DNA of 64,000 bases from JABCYV01 sp035512155. GTDB taxonomy: Bacteria > Acidobacteriota > Terriglobia > Terriglobales > Acidobacteriaceae. The notes beneath the pieces were generated by a model. That model worked only from the letters and a program-made list of their open reading frames with translations. It ran no database searches and was not told the origin of the DNA. Position numbers and translations under genes: made by a program. Below, in pieces: positions 9,101 to 15,946 of this stretch. Where the stretch lies: NCBI GenBank assembly GCA_035512155.1, contig DATKEN010000014.1, positions 62,001 to 126,000 of the forward strand, read 5' to 3'. The first letter of the stretch is position 1, and the number at the start of each line of letters is the position of its first letter.

Positions 9101-10503
9101 CTGGCGCCAGCGTGATTACCATCAGCGGGCATGACGGCGGCACGGGGGCGTCGCCGATAACTTCCATCAAGAACACGGGGCTGCCCTGGGAAGTGGGACT
9201 GCGCGATGCTCATTGTGCATTGCTGAAGGCCGGCGTGCGGACGCGGGTGCGGTTGCGGGTCGATGGCGGTTTCAAGTTTGCGCGTGACGTGATCATTGCT
9301 GCGCTGCTGGGTGCAGACGAATTTGGCTTCGGCACCGCCGCGCTGCTCGCGATCGGATGCGTGATGGCGCGCCAGTGTCATCTCAATACCTGTCCAGTCG
9401 GAATCGCCACCCAGGATGAGAAGTTGCGGGCCCGCTTTGCCGGAAAACCGGAGATGGTAGAGACGTACTTTCGAGCGCTGGCCGCGGAAGTCCGTGAACT
9501 GTTGTCCCGTATGGGAGCACGGTCCATCGATGAAGTTGTCGGCGCGGTTGACCGTCTACGGCCACGAACGAAGGAAGCAGAGCGGTTTCTGTGCAATCTG
9601 CTTGAACCGGTCAATGTGGCCACGCAACCTGCCTATCCAACCGGAGATAGCAGTACCTTGCATCGCGAACTGAATCGCATGGTGGACGAACAAAACACGC
9701 TGGCACCGCGGCAACGCCGCTTTCGGATTACCAACGCGGATCGTGCTATCGGCGCACATTTGAGTGGACAGATGCTGCGCCGTGGGGATGCGCCCACGGC
9801 TGGTAGTTCAGACACATATGTGTTTGCCGGTAACGCGGGTCAGAGTTTTGGCGCATTCCTCATCCCGGGACTAACCTTTCGCCTTCTCGGGGAGGCCAAT
9901 GATTATGTTGGAAAAGGCTTGTCTGGTGGGGTGATCGCCATCACGGCCGGAGAAGCAGCCTCATTGCGCGGCGATGTTTTGGTCGGCAATACCGTCTTAT
10001 ACGGCGCGACCAGTGGTGAACTGTACGTAGCGGGACGTGCAGGAGAGCGGTTTGCCGTGCGCAATAGCGGTGCTCTCGCCGTCGTCGAGGGAGTTGGCCA
10101 GCACGCTTGTGAGTACATGACCGCGGGCGTCACCGTAATTCTTGGACCGGCTGGAATGAACCTTGGCGCTGGAATGACCGGTGGCTTGTGTTATCTTCTC
10201 CGCGATTCGATTGGAGGTTTCGGATATAACGAGCAATCGGTTCGCCTGGCTCCCTTGGAAGTACGAGAGGATCTATGGCTGCGCCGAGTTCTCCGACGGC
10301 ACGTTCGTCACACTGGCAGTCCGCGAGCGTTGCGTTTATTGAACGCCGACCTCGCACTGTCATTCCTGCGCCTTGAGCCCTTAGTTCCGCCCTGCTCGAT
10401 CGCCGAAACCTGGGCTGCGACTCTAGCCCGGTTCAAGCGGCAAGCGACTTCTTTGCTGCAGCTTCCGCACTCGGTCTATGGCGACGTCTCAGCGGTGGTC
10501 TGA
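6172..10503 (+). CDS. gltB: Glutamate synthase large subunit
   Basis: 1443 residues, close to the usual large subunit. The N-terminal glutamine amidotransferase has its nucleophile at Cys13 (DACGVGF) after a 12-residue propeptide, with the RYSTNTQPSW and AHNGEINTISGN motifs. The central domain follows, then the FMN/synthase domain with STGEGGEDP-like NTGEGGEDP, QGAKPGEGGQLP and SGHDGGTGASP. The 3Fe-4S cluster Cys are in C-x5-C-x4-C around residue 1065 (CVMARQCHLNTC). A beta-helix GXGXG domain closes the protein. It makes two glutamates from glutamine and 2-oxoglutarate. No small subunit (gltD) lies beside it, so the electron donor is elsewhere or ferredoxin. Glutamate feeds the arginine cluster downstream. 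Confidence 0.92.
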   Translation: MARSFTAIDHDACGVGFIAQLGREPSHEIVTRGLQALERLGHRGGVDADGRSGDGAGLLTQIPDRFIRFQARQSGIELPAVFGMGMVFLTRGHEETARATIETLAVENDLKCLGWRPVPTMAEVAGPRAGDTLPVIRQCFFEAQQPIADLEDLLFRLRKEAEAGAPPGTYFCSLSSRTVVYKGLLTPSQLPAFYPDLADPEFTSSFVIFHQRYSTNTQPSWSLAQPFRFVAHNGEINTISGNRRWLRAKESAVRQGLGLSNRIRLLEERVSDSASFDNGVEILLRQGHSPAEALLAMVPPAWENGPQATTELGFFLEERAREQEPWDGPAALVFTDGLTVGAKLDRNGLRPLRYTLTADDLLVVGSEVGIAHLRSKRVIERQRLGPGEMLLVNLVSGELVRPSDPVPLRSKTSQRPRRPSVFVAPGDSPFVAPTPEPTKVMAALGWSEDQYRLLFQPLVEQGQEAVWSMGDDAPPAALSSFRRPLWDYCKQRFAQVTNPPIDSLRESHVMSLKTYLGDRVVLNSPLLDGGQLEVLEKELGSCHQIGFTFSVADGVEGGGAALARVQAQAKLAVARKPGLILLSDRGVHAQRTALPALLAAAAAWKSMVEAGGWNIPLVIETGQVIDTHHVALLIATGATAVFPYLAIERAVNLRPDGANRYRAAVEKGLRKVIARMGISTIASYRNSQLFETVGLDPDICEDYFEDAGHALGGKGLNDLLQDCLDRHAAAFSLLAAELQDKGLYRFRHNGERHASSPELVRRIHRYIKSPTAENYRAFTELGEAREAVAVRDLLEIVSQDPVPVEEVEAETSVLSRFSTQAMSLGAISPETHRTLAIAMNRLGGRSNTGEGGEDPEIYGDGSEANNRVKQVASARFGVTAEYLVHADELEIKIAQGAKPGEGGQLPANKVSAYIARLRHAVPGMMLISPPPHHDIYSIEDLAQLIYDLRAVNPQARIGVKLVSSSGVGIIATGVAKAGASVITISGHDGGTGASPITSIKNTGLPWEVGLRDAHCALLKAGVRTRVRLRVDGGFKFARDVIIAALLGADEFGFGTAALLAIGCVMARQCHLNTCPVGIATQDEKLRARFAGKPEMVETYFRALAAEVRELLSRMGARSIDEVVGAVDRLRPRTKEAERFLCNLLEPVNVATQPAYPTGDSSTLHRELNRMVDEQNTLAPRQRRFRITNADRAIGAHLSGQMLRRGDAPTAGSSDTYVFAGNAGQSFGAFLIPGLTFRLLGEANDYVGKGLSGGVIAITAGEAASLRGDVLVGNTVLYGATSGELYVAGRAGERFAVRNSGALAVVEGVGQHACEYMTAGVTVILGPAGMNLGAGMTGGLCYLLRDSIGGFGYNEQSVRLAPLEVREDLWLRRVLRRHVRHTGSPRALRLLNADLALSFLRLEPLVPPCSIAETWAATLARFKRQATSLLQLPHSVYGDVSAVV

Positions 10504-10559
10504 ACAATACAATGGCGCCAGAATGCTCATTGTGGCCGGAATAGGTTCCCGTTCTCCGC

Positions 10560-10565
10560 TATAAT
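10560..10565 (+). promoter_or_regulatory. Perfect -10 box close to the LysR gene start
   Basis: TATAAT at 10560-10565 is a full consensus -10 element; no good -35 element is found 16-18 bases upstream. Transcription would start near 10572, six bases before the ATG at 10578. There is no ribosome-binding sequence in those six bases, so the message would be nearly leaderless. Confidence 0.45.
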
Positions 10566-10577
10566 CACGCACAATCT

Positions 10578-11468
10578 ATGGACTTTGACCAGTTAGTAAC
10601 GTTCCTGGAAGTGGCGAAACTCGGCAGCTTTTCGCGCGCCGGGCAGAAAGTTTTCCGTTCGCAGTCGGCGGTAAGCGCGCAGATCCGGCAAATGGAGCAG
10701 GAATACGGAGACCGGTTGCTGGACCGCTCCGGAAAAGATGTGTCCCTGACCCCGGCTGGCAGGGTGTTATTTGCTTATGCTGAACGCTTATTGCAGCTGC
10801 GGGACGAATCCCTGCTCGCCGTGGCCGATCAGGGCAGCACTCCTCGCGGTACTCTGGTGATCGGCGCCAACGAAGCAACCTGCTTGTACGTTTTGCCTGA
10901 TGTTTTCGCCAAGTTTTGCCATCTCTATCCGGGAGTACAGATCAGCATCTACCGTAATTTCAGTTACAAGATTGTGGAGAAACTGGAGAACGGCACCATC
11001 GACGTCGGAATCGTGACTCTGCCGGTCAAGTCCCCCAGCCTGAAGGCGCATCCCATCTTTCGTGATCAGCTCATGGTGATGGTGAGTCCGCAGAATCCTT
11101 TGGCTAAGCTCGATGTTGTTCCGGTCAGCGAAATTGTCAAGCATCCCCTCCTGCTTCCCAAGACCGGTTTTAGTCGCCGGGTGATGGACAAATTGTTTCG
11201 CCCCTACGCTTCGCAACTGCAGATCCGGATGGAGTTGCCGAGCGTGGGCATGATAAAGAGCTTTGTGGCCGCCGGACTTGGAGTGTCTTTGATAAGCGCC
11301 AGCTTCGCCCGCGATCAGGTGCTGGCGGGACGTGTGAAGCTGATTCCTGTAAAGGAAGAAGAATTGTGGCGTGAGCTGGGGCTTGCTTACCGCCGGGATC
11401 GGACTCTGACCCGTGCGACTAATACGTTTATCGCTACCGTCCGGCAACTGGCGGCGGTCTCCAAGTGA
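10578..11468 (+). CDS. LysR-family transcriptional regulator
   Basis: 296 residues. The N-terminal winged helix (residues 1-60: FDQLVTFLEVAKLGSFSRAG, then SQSAVSAQIRQMEQ and LLDRSGKDVSLTPAG) is the LysR DNA-binding domain. The rest is the periplasmic-binding-like effector domain, with GTLVIGANEATCLYVLP and GLGVSLISA. Co-inducer and targets cannot be read from the sequence. It lies directly downstream of gltB on the same strand; LysR proteins such as GltC of Bacillus control glutamate synthase, and CysL/CysB types control sulfur genes. Both are plausible here because each type of target is adjacent. It has its own -10 box at 10560. Confidence 0.85.
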   Translation: MDFDQLVTFLEVAKLGSFSRAGQKVFRSQSAVSAQIRQMEQEYGDRLLDRSGKDVSLTPAGRVLFAYAERLLQLRDESLLAVADQGSTPRGTLVIGANEATCLYVLPDVFAKFCHLYPGVQISIYRNFSYKIVEKLENGTIDVGIVTLPVKSPSLKAHPIFRDQLMVMVSPQNPLAKLDVVPVSEIVKHPLLLPKTGFSRRVMDKLFRPYASQLQIRMELPSVGMIKSFVAAGLGVSLISASFARDQVLAGRVKLIPVKEEELWRELGLAYRRDRTLTRATNTFIATVRQLAAVSK

Positions 11469-11646
11469 ACAGCCGGAAAATCAGGACTGCTTAGTGTCTA
11501 TCTGATTTGTTGATGCGACCAATCGCAATTTCAAACTTCTGTTCCGCTTCGGAAATTGGTAACTTGGAGTACGACCTCAGAGGGCGCTTTCGCCCCGTGA
11601 GTGGCCGCGGTTAGGAGCAGAATTTCAACCGACTGAGGGGTGTCGC

Positions 11647-11820
11647 ATGAACGAATTAGAAAATAGCTTGAACAAAATCCTCGAAGAACACCAGCATGAA
11701 AGCGGACTACACGTTATCGGTGGCCGACGCAGATTGGTTGATCGGCTGGTTGAATTCTTCGAGCACGGACTGAAACCAGAGAGCCCAGAACCGAGATTGG
11801 GCCGGGAGCAGCACAACTAA
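11647..11820 (+). CDS. Small protein of 57 aa, function unknown
   Basis: ATG at 11647 is preceded by GAGGGG at 11635-11640 with six bases of spacing, a good ribosome-binding site. The 57-codon frame ends in TAA at 11818-11820. The protein starts MNELENSLNKILEEH and looks mostly helical, charged and soluble, with an H-V-I-G-G-R-R-R turn near residue 23 and a Pro/Glu-rich tail. I do not recognise the family. It lies alone between the LysR gene and the aspartokinase leader. The 178 bases before it (11469-11646) hold no gene that I can see; an inverted repeat AAATCAG...CTGATTT lies just after the LysR stop. Confidence 0.5.
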   Translation: MNELENSLNKILEEHQHESGLHVIGGRRRLVDRLVEFFEHGLKPESPEPRLGREQHN

Positions 11821-11853
11821 CATTTCTAAATCTGAACCGACTTTCAACGGGCT

Positions 11854-11964
11854 ATGTCTCGAGCAACCATGACCTCAAATTCCCGGAAGGCTAAGCGAAT
11901 TACGTCGATAGGCACAGCCATGTCGACACGAATTATGTGTCTTCTGGGGGAGGACGTCTGGTGA
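11854..11964 (+). CDS. Possible Thr/Ile/Met-rich leader peptide before aspartokinase
   Basis: An ORF from ATG 11854 to TGA 11962-11964 encodes 36 residues; in-frame ATGs at 11869 and 11920 would give 31 or 14. The stretch RITSIGTAMSTRIM near its end holds three Thr, three Ile and two Met, the end products of the aspartate pathway (Ile via Thr). It sits just upstream of a terminator hairpin that itself lies 33 bases before aspartokinase. By position this parallels the cys leader at 2022 and the thr leader of enterobacteria, but the enrichment is far weaker, no ribosome-binding site is obvious and no clear promoter was found. Treat as a candidate. Confidence 0.35.
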   Translation: MSRATMTSNSRKAKRITSIGTAMSTRIMCLLGEDVW

Positions 11965-12009
11965 GCTGAGAAACACATAGATCTAACAGCCAACAAGACC
12001 CACCGCCAG
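11944..12009 (+). promoter_or_regulatory. Possible antiterminator pairing in the aspartokinase leader
   Basis: CTGG-G-GG-A-GG at 11944-11953, within the last codons of the leader ORF, can pair with CC-A-CC-G-CCAG at 12000-12009, the 5' arm of the terminator. This gives eight pairs with two single mismatches. A ribosome reaching the stop at 11962 would cover this strand; one stalled earlier on Thr/Ile/Met codons would not. The pairing is weaker than the terminator stem and was found by eye. Confidence 0.3.
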
Positions 12010-12038
12010 AAGCAACTGGCAGGTGGGTTTTCTATTTT
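11999..12038 (+). terminator. Terminator-like hairpin upstream of aspartokinase 1
   Basis: CCCACCGCCAG (11999-12009) pairs with CTGGC-A-GGTGGG (12016-12027), eleven base pairs with one bulged A and a six-base loop, followed by TTTTCTATTTT. It ends 23 bases before the ATG of aspartokinase, so it is best read as an attenuator. It could alternatively end transcription from the 57-aa gene. The stem resembles closely that of the cys attenuator at 2135-2165. Confidence 0.75.
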
Positions 12039-12060
12039 CCGGGCCAAAGGGAGCAAATCG

Positions 12061-13524
12061 ATGGATGCCTTATCGTGTGGGGACAGAAGTGACGCCGCCG
12101 AGCAACGGACTGACGGTATCGTGATGAAGTTCGGTGGGACCTCGGTCGAGGACGCACCTGCTATGCGCCGCGTGAGTCAACTTGTGAAAGAGCGGCTTCG
12201 GCAAAAACCAGTCGTTGTAGTGAGCGCTCTGGCCAAAGTTACTGACCAGTTATTCGCCGCTGGTCTGGCTGCCGCAGAGGGCCACCGGGAAGTTGTCCTC
12301 GAGGTTGTCCAGCGTCTCCGGCAACGTCACGAACAGATCGCCGCAGACCTTCTGGAAAGAGAGGACTACGACCGCTTGCGAAATGATTTGGAAGGTGAAT
12401 TCCGGGCGCTGGACAAGGCTCTATGTAGCATCGCGGCCGAAGGACAATTCAGTCCCCGTGCACAAGATAACTTGTTAGGCAGGGGAGAAGCGCTTTCCAG
12501 CCGGATTGTTCAGGCCGTAATGCGGAAAGACGGATTGGATGCGGTCCTGTTGGATGCGAAACAGTACATCATCACGGATGCTGCGCATACCTGTGCCACG
12601 CCCTTGTGGGATGAGACCAACCAGCGCCTGAAGGCCGCGCTTCTTCCGCTGCTTGAATCCGGCTGCATCCCCGTCCTTGGTGGCTTTGTAAGCTCAACCC
12701 GGGACGGCATCCCAACCACTCTCGGTCGTGGCGGATCAGACTTCAGCGCTGCTATTGCGGGCGCGGCACTGCGCGCAACCCGGATTGAAATCTGGACTGA
12801 TGTGGATGGCGTCATGACCACGGATCCCGTGATTTGTTCGGACGCTCGCCGCGTGCCTAGGATGAGCTTCGATGAGGCGGCTGAACTCGCGTACTTCGGC
12901 GCCAAGGTGCTCCATCCCGCGACGTTGCTGCCGGCTATGCGCCACGATATTCCGGTCTGGGTGCTGAATTCACGAAATCAGGGCTGCGAAGGCACGGAAA
13001 TCCGGGCCTACTCCGGTGGAGAGGGTCGGGTAAAGGCGATTACCGTCAAACGCGGGATTGCCGTGGTTGACGTCGAACCCGTACGCTGGCTGGCTCCCGA
13101 GTTGCTGCGTGAGGTGTGCGACGTATTTGAGCGCCACCAACAGACGCTAGACCTGCTTTCCGCATCGCGCGGCGGCTTGTCTCTACTGGTGACCTCGACT
13201 GGAGCCCTTCCCGCCATTGCCGCCGAACTCAAGGGAATGGCGAACCTGCGCTGGGAGAATCATAAGGCGCTGGTTTGTCTGGTTGGAGAAAAGATTCGGC
13301 GGCAACCAGAGATTGCCAGCCAGGTATTTCGTTCAATCTCCGACGTCGAAACCCGCATGATTTGCCAGGGCGCCTCCGAGCGCAGTCTTAGCTTTCTGGT
13401 GGATGAAGCGCGCGCCGACGAGTCAGTGCGTCGGCTGCATCATTTGTTATTTCCATCGTCCGAGGTTCCTGCAGCCGCTTTCCAGTCTCAGGCCATGTGT
13501 CAAGCTGGCGAGGCATGGCCTTAG
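12061..13524 (+). CDS. Aspartate kinase (paralog 1)
   Basis: 487 residues. The amino-acid kinase domain opens with MKFGGTSVEDAPAM (residue 22 on) and contains VVVSALAKVTDQL, GFVSSTRDGIPTTLGRGGSDFSA, EIWTDVDGVMTTDP and FDEAAELAYFGAKVLHPAT. Two ACT-type regulatory segments follow from about residue 320, ending near IRRQPEIASQVF and TRMICQGASERSLSFLV. It phosphorylates aspartate, the first step to Lys, Thr and Met. ATG 12061 has GGGAG eight bases upstream; a GTG at 12121 is a possible later start. The leader and terminator before it suggest attenuation. A second aspartokinase at 51563-52936 sits in the lysine cluster, so this copy may serve the Thr/Met branch. Confidence 0.9.
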   Translation: MDALSCGDRSDAAEQRTDGIVMKFGGTSVEDAPAMRRVSQLVKERLRQKPVVVVSALAKVTDQLFAAGLAAAEGHREVVLEVVQRLRQRHEQIAADLLEREDYDRLRNDLEGEFRALDKALCSIAAEGQFSPRAQDNLLGRGEALSSRIVQAVMRKDGLDAVLLDAKQYIITDAAHTCATPLWDETNQRLKAALLPLLESGCIPVLGGFVSSTRDGIPTTLGRGGSDFSAAIAGAALRATRIEIWTDVDGVMTTDPVICSDARRVPRMSFDEAAELAYFGAKVLHPATLLPAMRHDIPVWVLNSRNQGCEGTEIRAYSGGEGRVKAITVKRGIAVVDVEPVRWLAPELLREVCDVFERHQQTLDLLSASRGGLSLLVTSTGALPAIAAELKGMANLRWENHKALVCLVGEKIRRQPEIASQVFRSISDVETRMICQGASERSLSFLVDEARADESVRRLHHLLFPSSEVPAAAFQSQAMCQAGEAWP

Positions 13525-13577
13525 GCTCCGGCAAAAGCTGACTGCCCCGGTTGATAACTCTCCCATCAAGTTTCTGC

Positions 13578-13605
13578 TTGACACCGATCACCGATCCATT
13601 ACCAT
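13578..13605 (+). promoter_or_regulatory. Candidate promoter of the arginine cluster
   Basis: TTGACA at 13578-13583 and TACCAT at 13600-13605 are 16 bases apart. The -35 box is perfect, the -10 box partial. The predicted start, near 13612, falls inside the palindrome at 13608-13643, so a protein bound there would block transcription. Confidence 0.45.
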
Positions 13606-13607
13606 GG

Positions 13608-13643
13608 ATGCATAAGTATTCAGTATGTTGAATATATATGCAT
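13608..13643 (+). promoter_or_regulatory. 36-bp palindrome, candidate ArgR operator
   Basis: ATGCATA-AG-TATTCA-GTATGT-TGAATA-TA-TATGCAT is an inverted repeat with two perfectly matched arms each side (7 and 6 bp), two-base gaps and a six-base centre. It sits between the candidate promoter and the ATG of argR at 13645. ArgR hexamers bind A/T-rich imperfect palindromes (ARG boxes) of about 18 bp, often in pairs, and commonly repress their own gene. The inner TATTCA/TGAATA unit is close to half an ARG box, although in inverted orientation compared with the E. coli consensus. Operator function is inferred. Confidence 0.55.
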
Positions 13644-13644
13644 C

Positions 13645-14088
13645 ATGAGTAAACCCTTGCGCCAGAAAGCCATTCTTGAATTGCTGTACCAGGGTCCTGT
13701 CCCCAGCCAGGAGGATCTGCAACGCGCTCTGCGTAAGCGCGGGCTGAAGGTCGGACAGGCGACGCTCTCGCGCGACATCCGCGATCTCGGTCTGGTGAAG
13801 ACGGGCAGGGGCTACGCCCTGTCACACGGTGATGCCTCATCCGAACCGGCGTTGCCTCCAGTTTCGCGGCTGGTGCGCGAGTTCGTGCTCGGGGTGCGGC
13901 CGGCGCAGAACCTGCTTGTGATCAAGACTACGGTTGGTAGTGCGCAACCCGTGGCCGCCGCTTTGGACGACGAAAACTGGCCGGAGTCCGTGGGCACGAT
14001 TGCGGGAGATGACACCATCTTGATCGTTTGCCCTGACAAGAAGGCTGCCAACCGGCTCGCTACCCGAACTCAGGAGATGCTCGCCTGA
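13645..14088 (+). CDS. argR: Arginine repressor
   Basis: 147 residues. The N-terminal winged helix (KAILELLYQGPVPSQEDL, GLKVGQATLSRDIRDLGLVK) is typical of ArgR/AhrC. The C-terminal oligomerisation and arginine-binding domain contains LVIKTTVGSAQPVAAALD and ESVGTIAGDDTILIVCPD, where the GTIAGDDT loop binds arginine. It would repress this arginine cluster when arginine is plentiful. It is the first gene of the cluster, preceded by a 36-bp palindrome. No ribosome-binding site is seen in the A/T-rich bases before the ATG. Its stop overlaps the argC start by one base. Confidence 0.93.
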   Translation: MSKPLRQKAILELLYQGPVPSQEDLQRALRKRGLKVGQATLSRDIRDLGLVKTGRGYALSHGDASSEPALPPVSRLVREFVLGVRPAQNLLVIKTTVGSAQPVAAALDDENWPESVGTIAGDDTILIVCPDKKAANRLATRTQEMLA

Positions 14089-15164
14089 TGCGCGCCAAGC
14101 TCAAAACAGCGATCGTGGGCGCGACCGGCTATTCCGGCCTTGAACTGGCGCGCCTGCTCTTGCGGCATCCTCATCTGGAAACGCCATTGATGCTGCGGCG
14201 CACGAACGGAGACGATGATTCGTCACGTAATCGCTTTACAAATAATGGCTCGACTGACCTCGCCGAAGTCTTTCCCACGCTTTCCGGCAACGGCGGTTAC
14301 CCGATCCAGCCATTTTCCTGGGCAGCGTTGCAACAGCAGGGCGTGGAATTGCTGTTTCTGGCGACTCCTCACCAGACGTCGCGAGCGCTGGTGCCAGAAG
14401 TGATTGCACAAGGAATTCGCGTGATTGATCTTAGCGGTGCGTGGCGGATTAAGCAGGCTCAACACCGCGCCGTATACGGTTTCCAAGACACTGACTCGGT
14501 CACCGCCGCCGAACTGACGGAGAAAGCGGTCTATGGTCTTCCCGAGTTGAATGGCAACCGCATCCCAAATGCAACCCTGGTGGCTAATCCTGGATGTTAT
14601 GCGACCTCGGTGATCCTGGCGCTGGCGCCGCTGTTGAGTGCGGAAGTCGTTGATCGCGAGCGGGGAATCATCTCGGATTCAAAGTCGGGCGTTTCCGGGG
14701 CAGGGAAGGAGCCGACCTCGCGCACTCACTTTGTTTCTGTGGCTGACAATTTCTCCGCCTATTCGGTGTTCGGTCACCGCCACGTCGGAGAGATCATCGA
14801 GCAGTTGAAGCTGGATGCTGGTCAGTTCATCTTTACTCCGCACCTGCTGCCTATCCCACGAGGAATTCTGTCGACCGTCTACGTATATCTGAATCGCGAG
14901 ATGAAGCCGCCCGAGGTGGAAGTTTGCTTCCGCGATTTCTATCACGGCAAGCGGTGGGTGCGCGTGTTCGCTACGCCGCAGCTGCCGCAGATTCAATTTT
15001 CCCTGCACACCAATTACTGCGACCTCGGCTTCTGTCTGGCGGACGACGGACGTCGTCTGGTGCTGGTGTCCTGTGTGGACAACCTGCTCAAAGGTGCGGC
15101 GGGGCAGGCGGTGCAGAACATGAACCTGATGTATGGGTGGAACGAAGAGGAAGGATTGCAGTGA
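14088..15164 (+). CDS. argC: N-acetyl-gamma-glutamyl-phosphate reductase
   Basis: 358 residues. The Rossmann start AIVGATGYSGLELARLLLRHP, the FLATPHQTS loop, VIDLSGAWRI, and the active-site NPGCYAT (Cys near residue 167) identify ArgC. ISDSKSGVSGAGKEPT follows as in the family. It reduces N-acetylglutamyl phosphate with NADPH to the semialdehyde, step 3 of arginine synthesis. A stretch around residues 38-55 (NGDDDSSRNRFTNNGS) looks like a small insertion. The stop overlaps the GTG of argB. Confidence 0.95.
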   Translation: MRAKLKTAIVGATGYSGLELARLLLRHPHLETPLMLRRTNGDDDSSRNRFTNNGSTDLAEVFPTLSGNGGYPIQPFSWAALQQQGVELLFLATPHQTSRALVPEVIAQGIRVIDLSGAWRIKQAQHRAVYGFQDTDSVTAAELTEKAVYGLPELNGNRIPNATLVANPGCYATSVILALAPLLSAEVVDRERGIISDSKSGVSGAGKEPTSRTHFVSVADNFSAYSVFGHRHVGEIIEQLKLDAGQFIFTPHLLPIPRGILSTVYVYLNREMKPPEVEVCFRDFYHGKRWVRVFATPQLPQIQFSLHTNYCDLGFCLADDGRRLVLVSCVDNLLKGAAGQAVQNMNLMYGWNEEEGLQ

Positions 15165-15946
15165 AGATTGTGATCAAGGTCGGGGGCGCCGCGCTTGAAG
15201 ACAAGTCGACTATGCACAAGTGCGCCCATGCCATCGTCGAACTGGCGCGGGACGGCCATCGAATCGCAGTGGTCCATGGCGGCGGAGCCGCGCTCACTCG
15301 CACTCTTAAGCTGCTAGGCAAGACGAGCGACTTCGTAAATGGCTTGCGCGTCACGGATGCGGAAACCCGTGACGTTGCTCTGATGGTGCTCGCCGGAATC
15401 GTGAACAAGAGCCTGTTGGCCGCGATTGTTGCCGCCGGCAACTCCGCGGTCGGCCTGTGCGGTGCAGATGGCATGGCTTTTCGCGCCCGCAAGAAACAGA
15501 TTTCCGGTTACGACCTAGGTTTTGTGGGTGAAATTTGTTCCGTCGAGCCGCGCTGGTTGGAAGCTATCTGGGCTGAAGGTGGAATTCCAGTTTTGTCATC
15601 CGTGGCGTTGGGTTCCGACGGGGAATACTACAACGTGAATGCCGATCAAATGGCTGCAGCCTGCGCTGTGGCCTGCCACGCCGACAGTTTGATCTTCCTC
15701 ACCGATGTAGCAGGCGTCAAGAATGCCGAAGGTTCCGTCATTCCGTGGCTGAGTACCAAGGACGTTCCCGCGATGGTCGAAGATTCGGTGATCGCGGGTG
15801 GCATGCTTCCTAAGCTCGAAGCATGCAGTCATGCGCTCAGAAAGGGAGTGGGAAGGGTACGCATTTTTCCCGCGACGCAAGCCGAAATCCTGCCGCAGTT
15901 TTATTTTGCCAAGCTCGACTGCGGCACGGAGGTGATCGGGGTATGA
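15161..15946 (+). CDS. argB: Acetylglutamate kinase
   Basis: 261 residues starting from GTG 15161, which overlaps the argC stop; the frame is open further upstream but that part is out-of-frame argC. Amino-acid kinase fold: VIKVGGAALED, AVVHGGGAALT, GLRVTDAETRDVALMVLAGIVNK, NVNADQMAAACA, LIFLTDVAGVK and GGMLPKLEAC are the ArgB signatures. It phosphorylates N-acetylglutamate with ATP and in many bacteria is inhibited by arginine. The short form without an N-terminal extension is of the E. coli type, usually arginine-insensitive. Confidence 0.93.
   Translation: MKIVIKVGGAALEDKSTMHKCAHAIVELARDGHRIAVVHGGGAALTRTLKLLGKTSDFVNGLRVTDAETRDVALMVLAGIVNKSLLAAIVAAGNSAVGLCGADGMAFRARKKQISGYDLGFVGEICSVEPRWLEAIWAEGGIPVLSSVALGSDGEYYNVNADQMAAACAVACHADSLIFLTDVAGVKNAEGSVIPWLSTKDVPAMVEDSVIAGGMLPKLEACSHALRKGVGRVRIFPATQAEILPQFYFAKLDCGTEVIGV

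Noticed and set aside
8641..9381. Minus-strand frames within gltB
   Set aside because: Shadows of a GC-rich, strongly conserved gene; no ribosome-binding sites and no recognisable protein.
11647..11816. Minus-strand 63-aa frame opposite the 57-aa gene
   Set aside because: Cys/Ser/Arg-rich composition, no ribosome-binding site; the plus-strand frame has a good one.
11854..12060. Lysine riboswitch before aspartokinase 1
   Set aside because: The region does not show the long multi-helix conserved core of the L-box; a leader ORF plus terminator explains it better.
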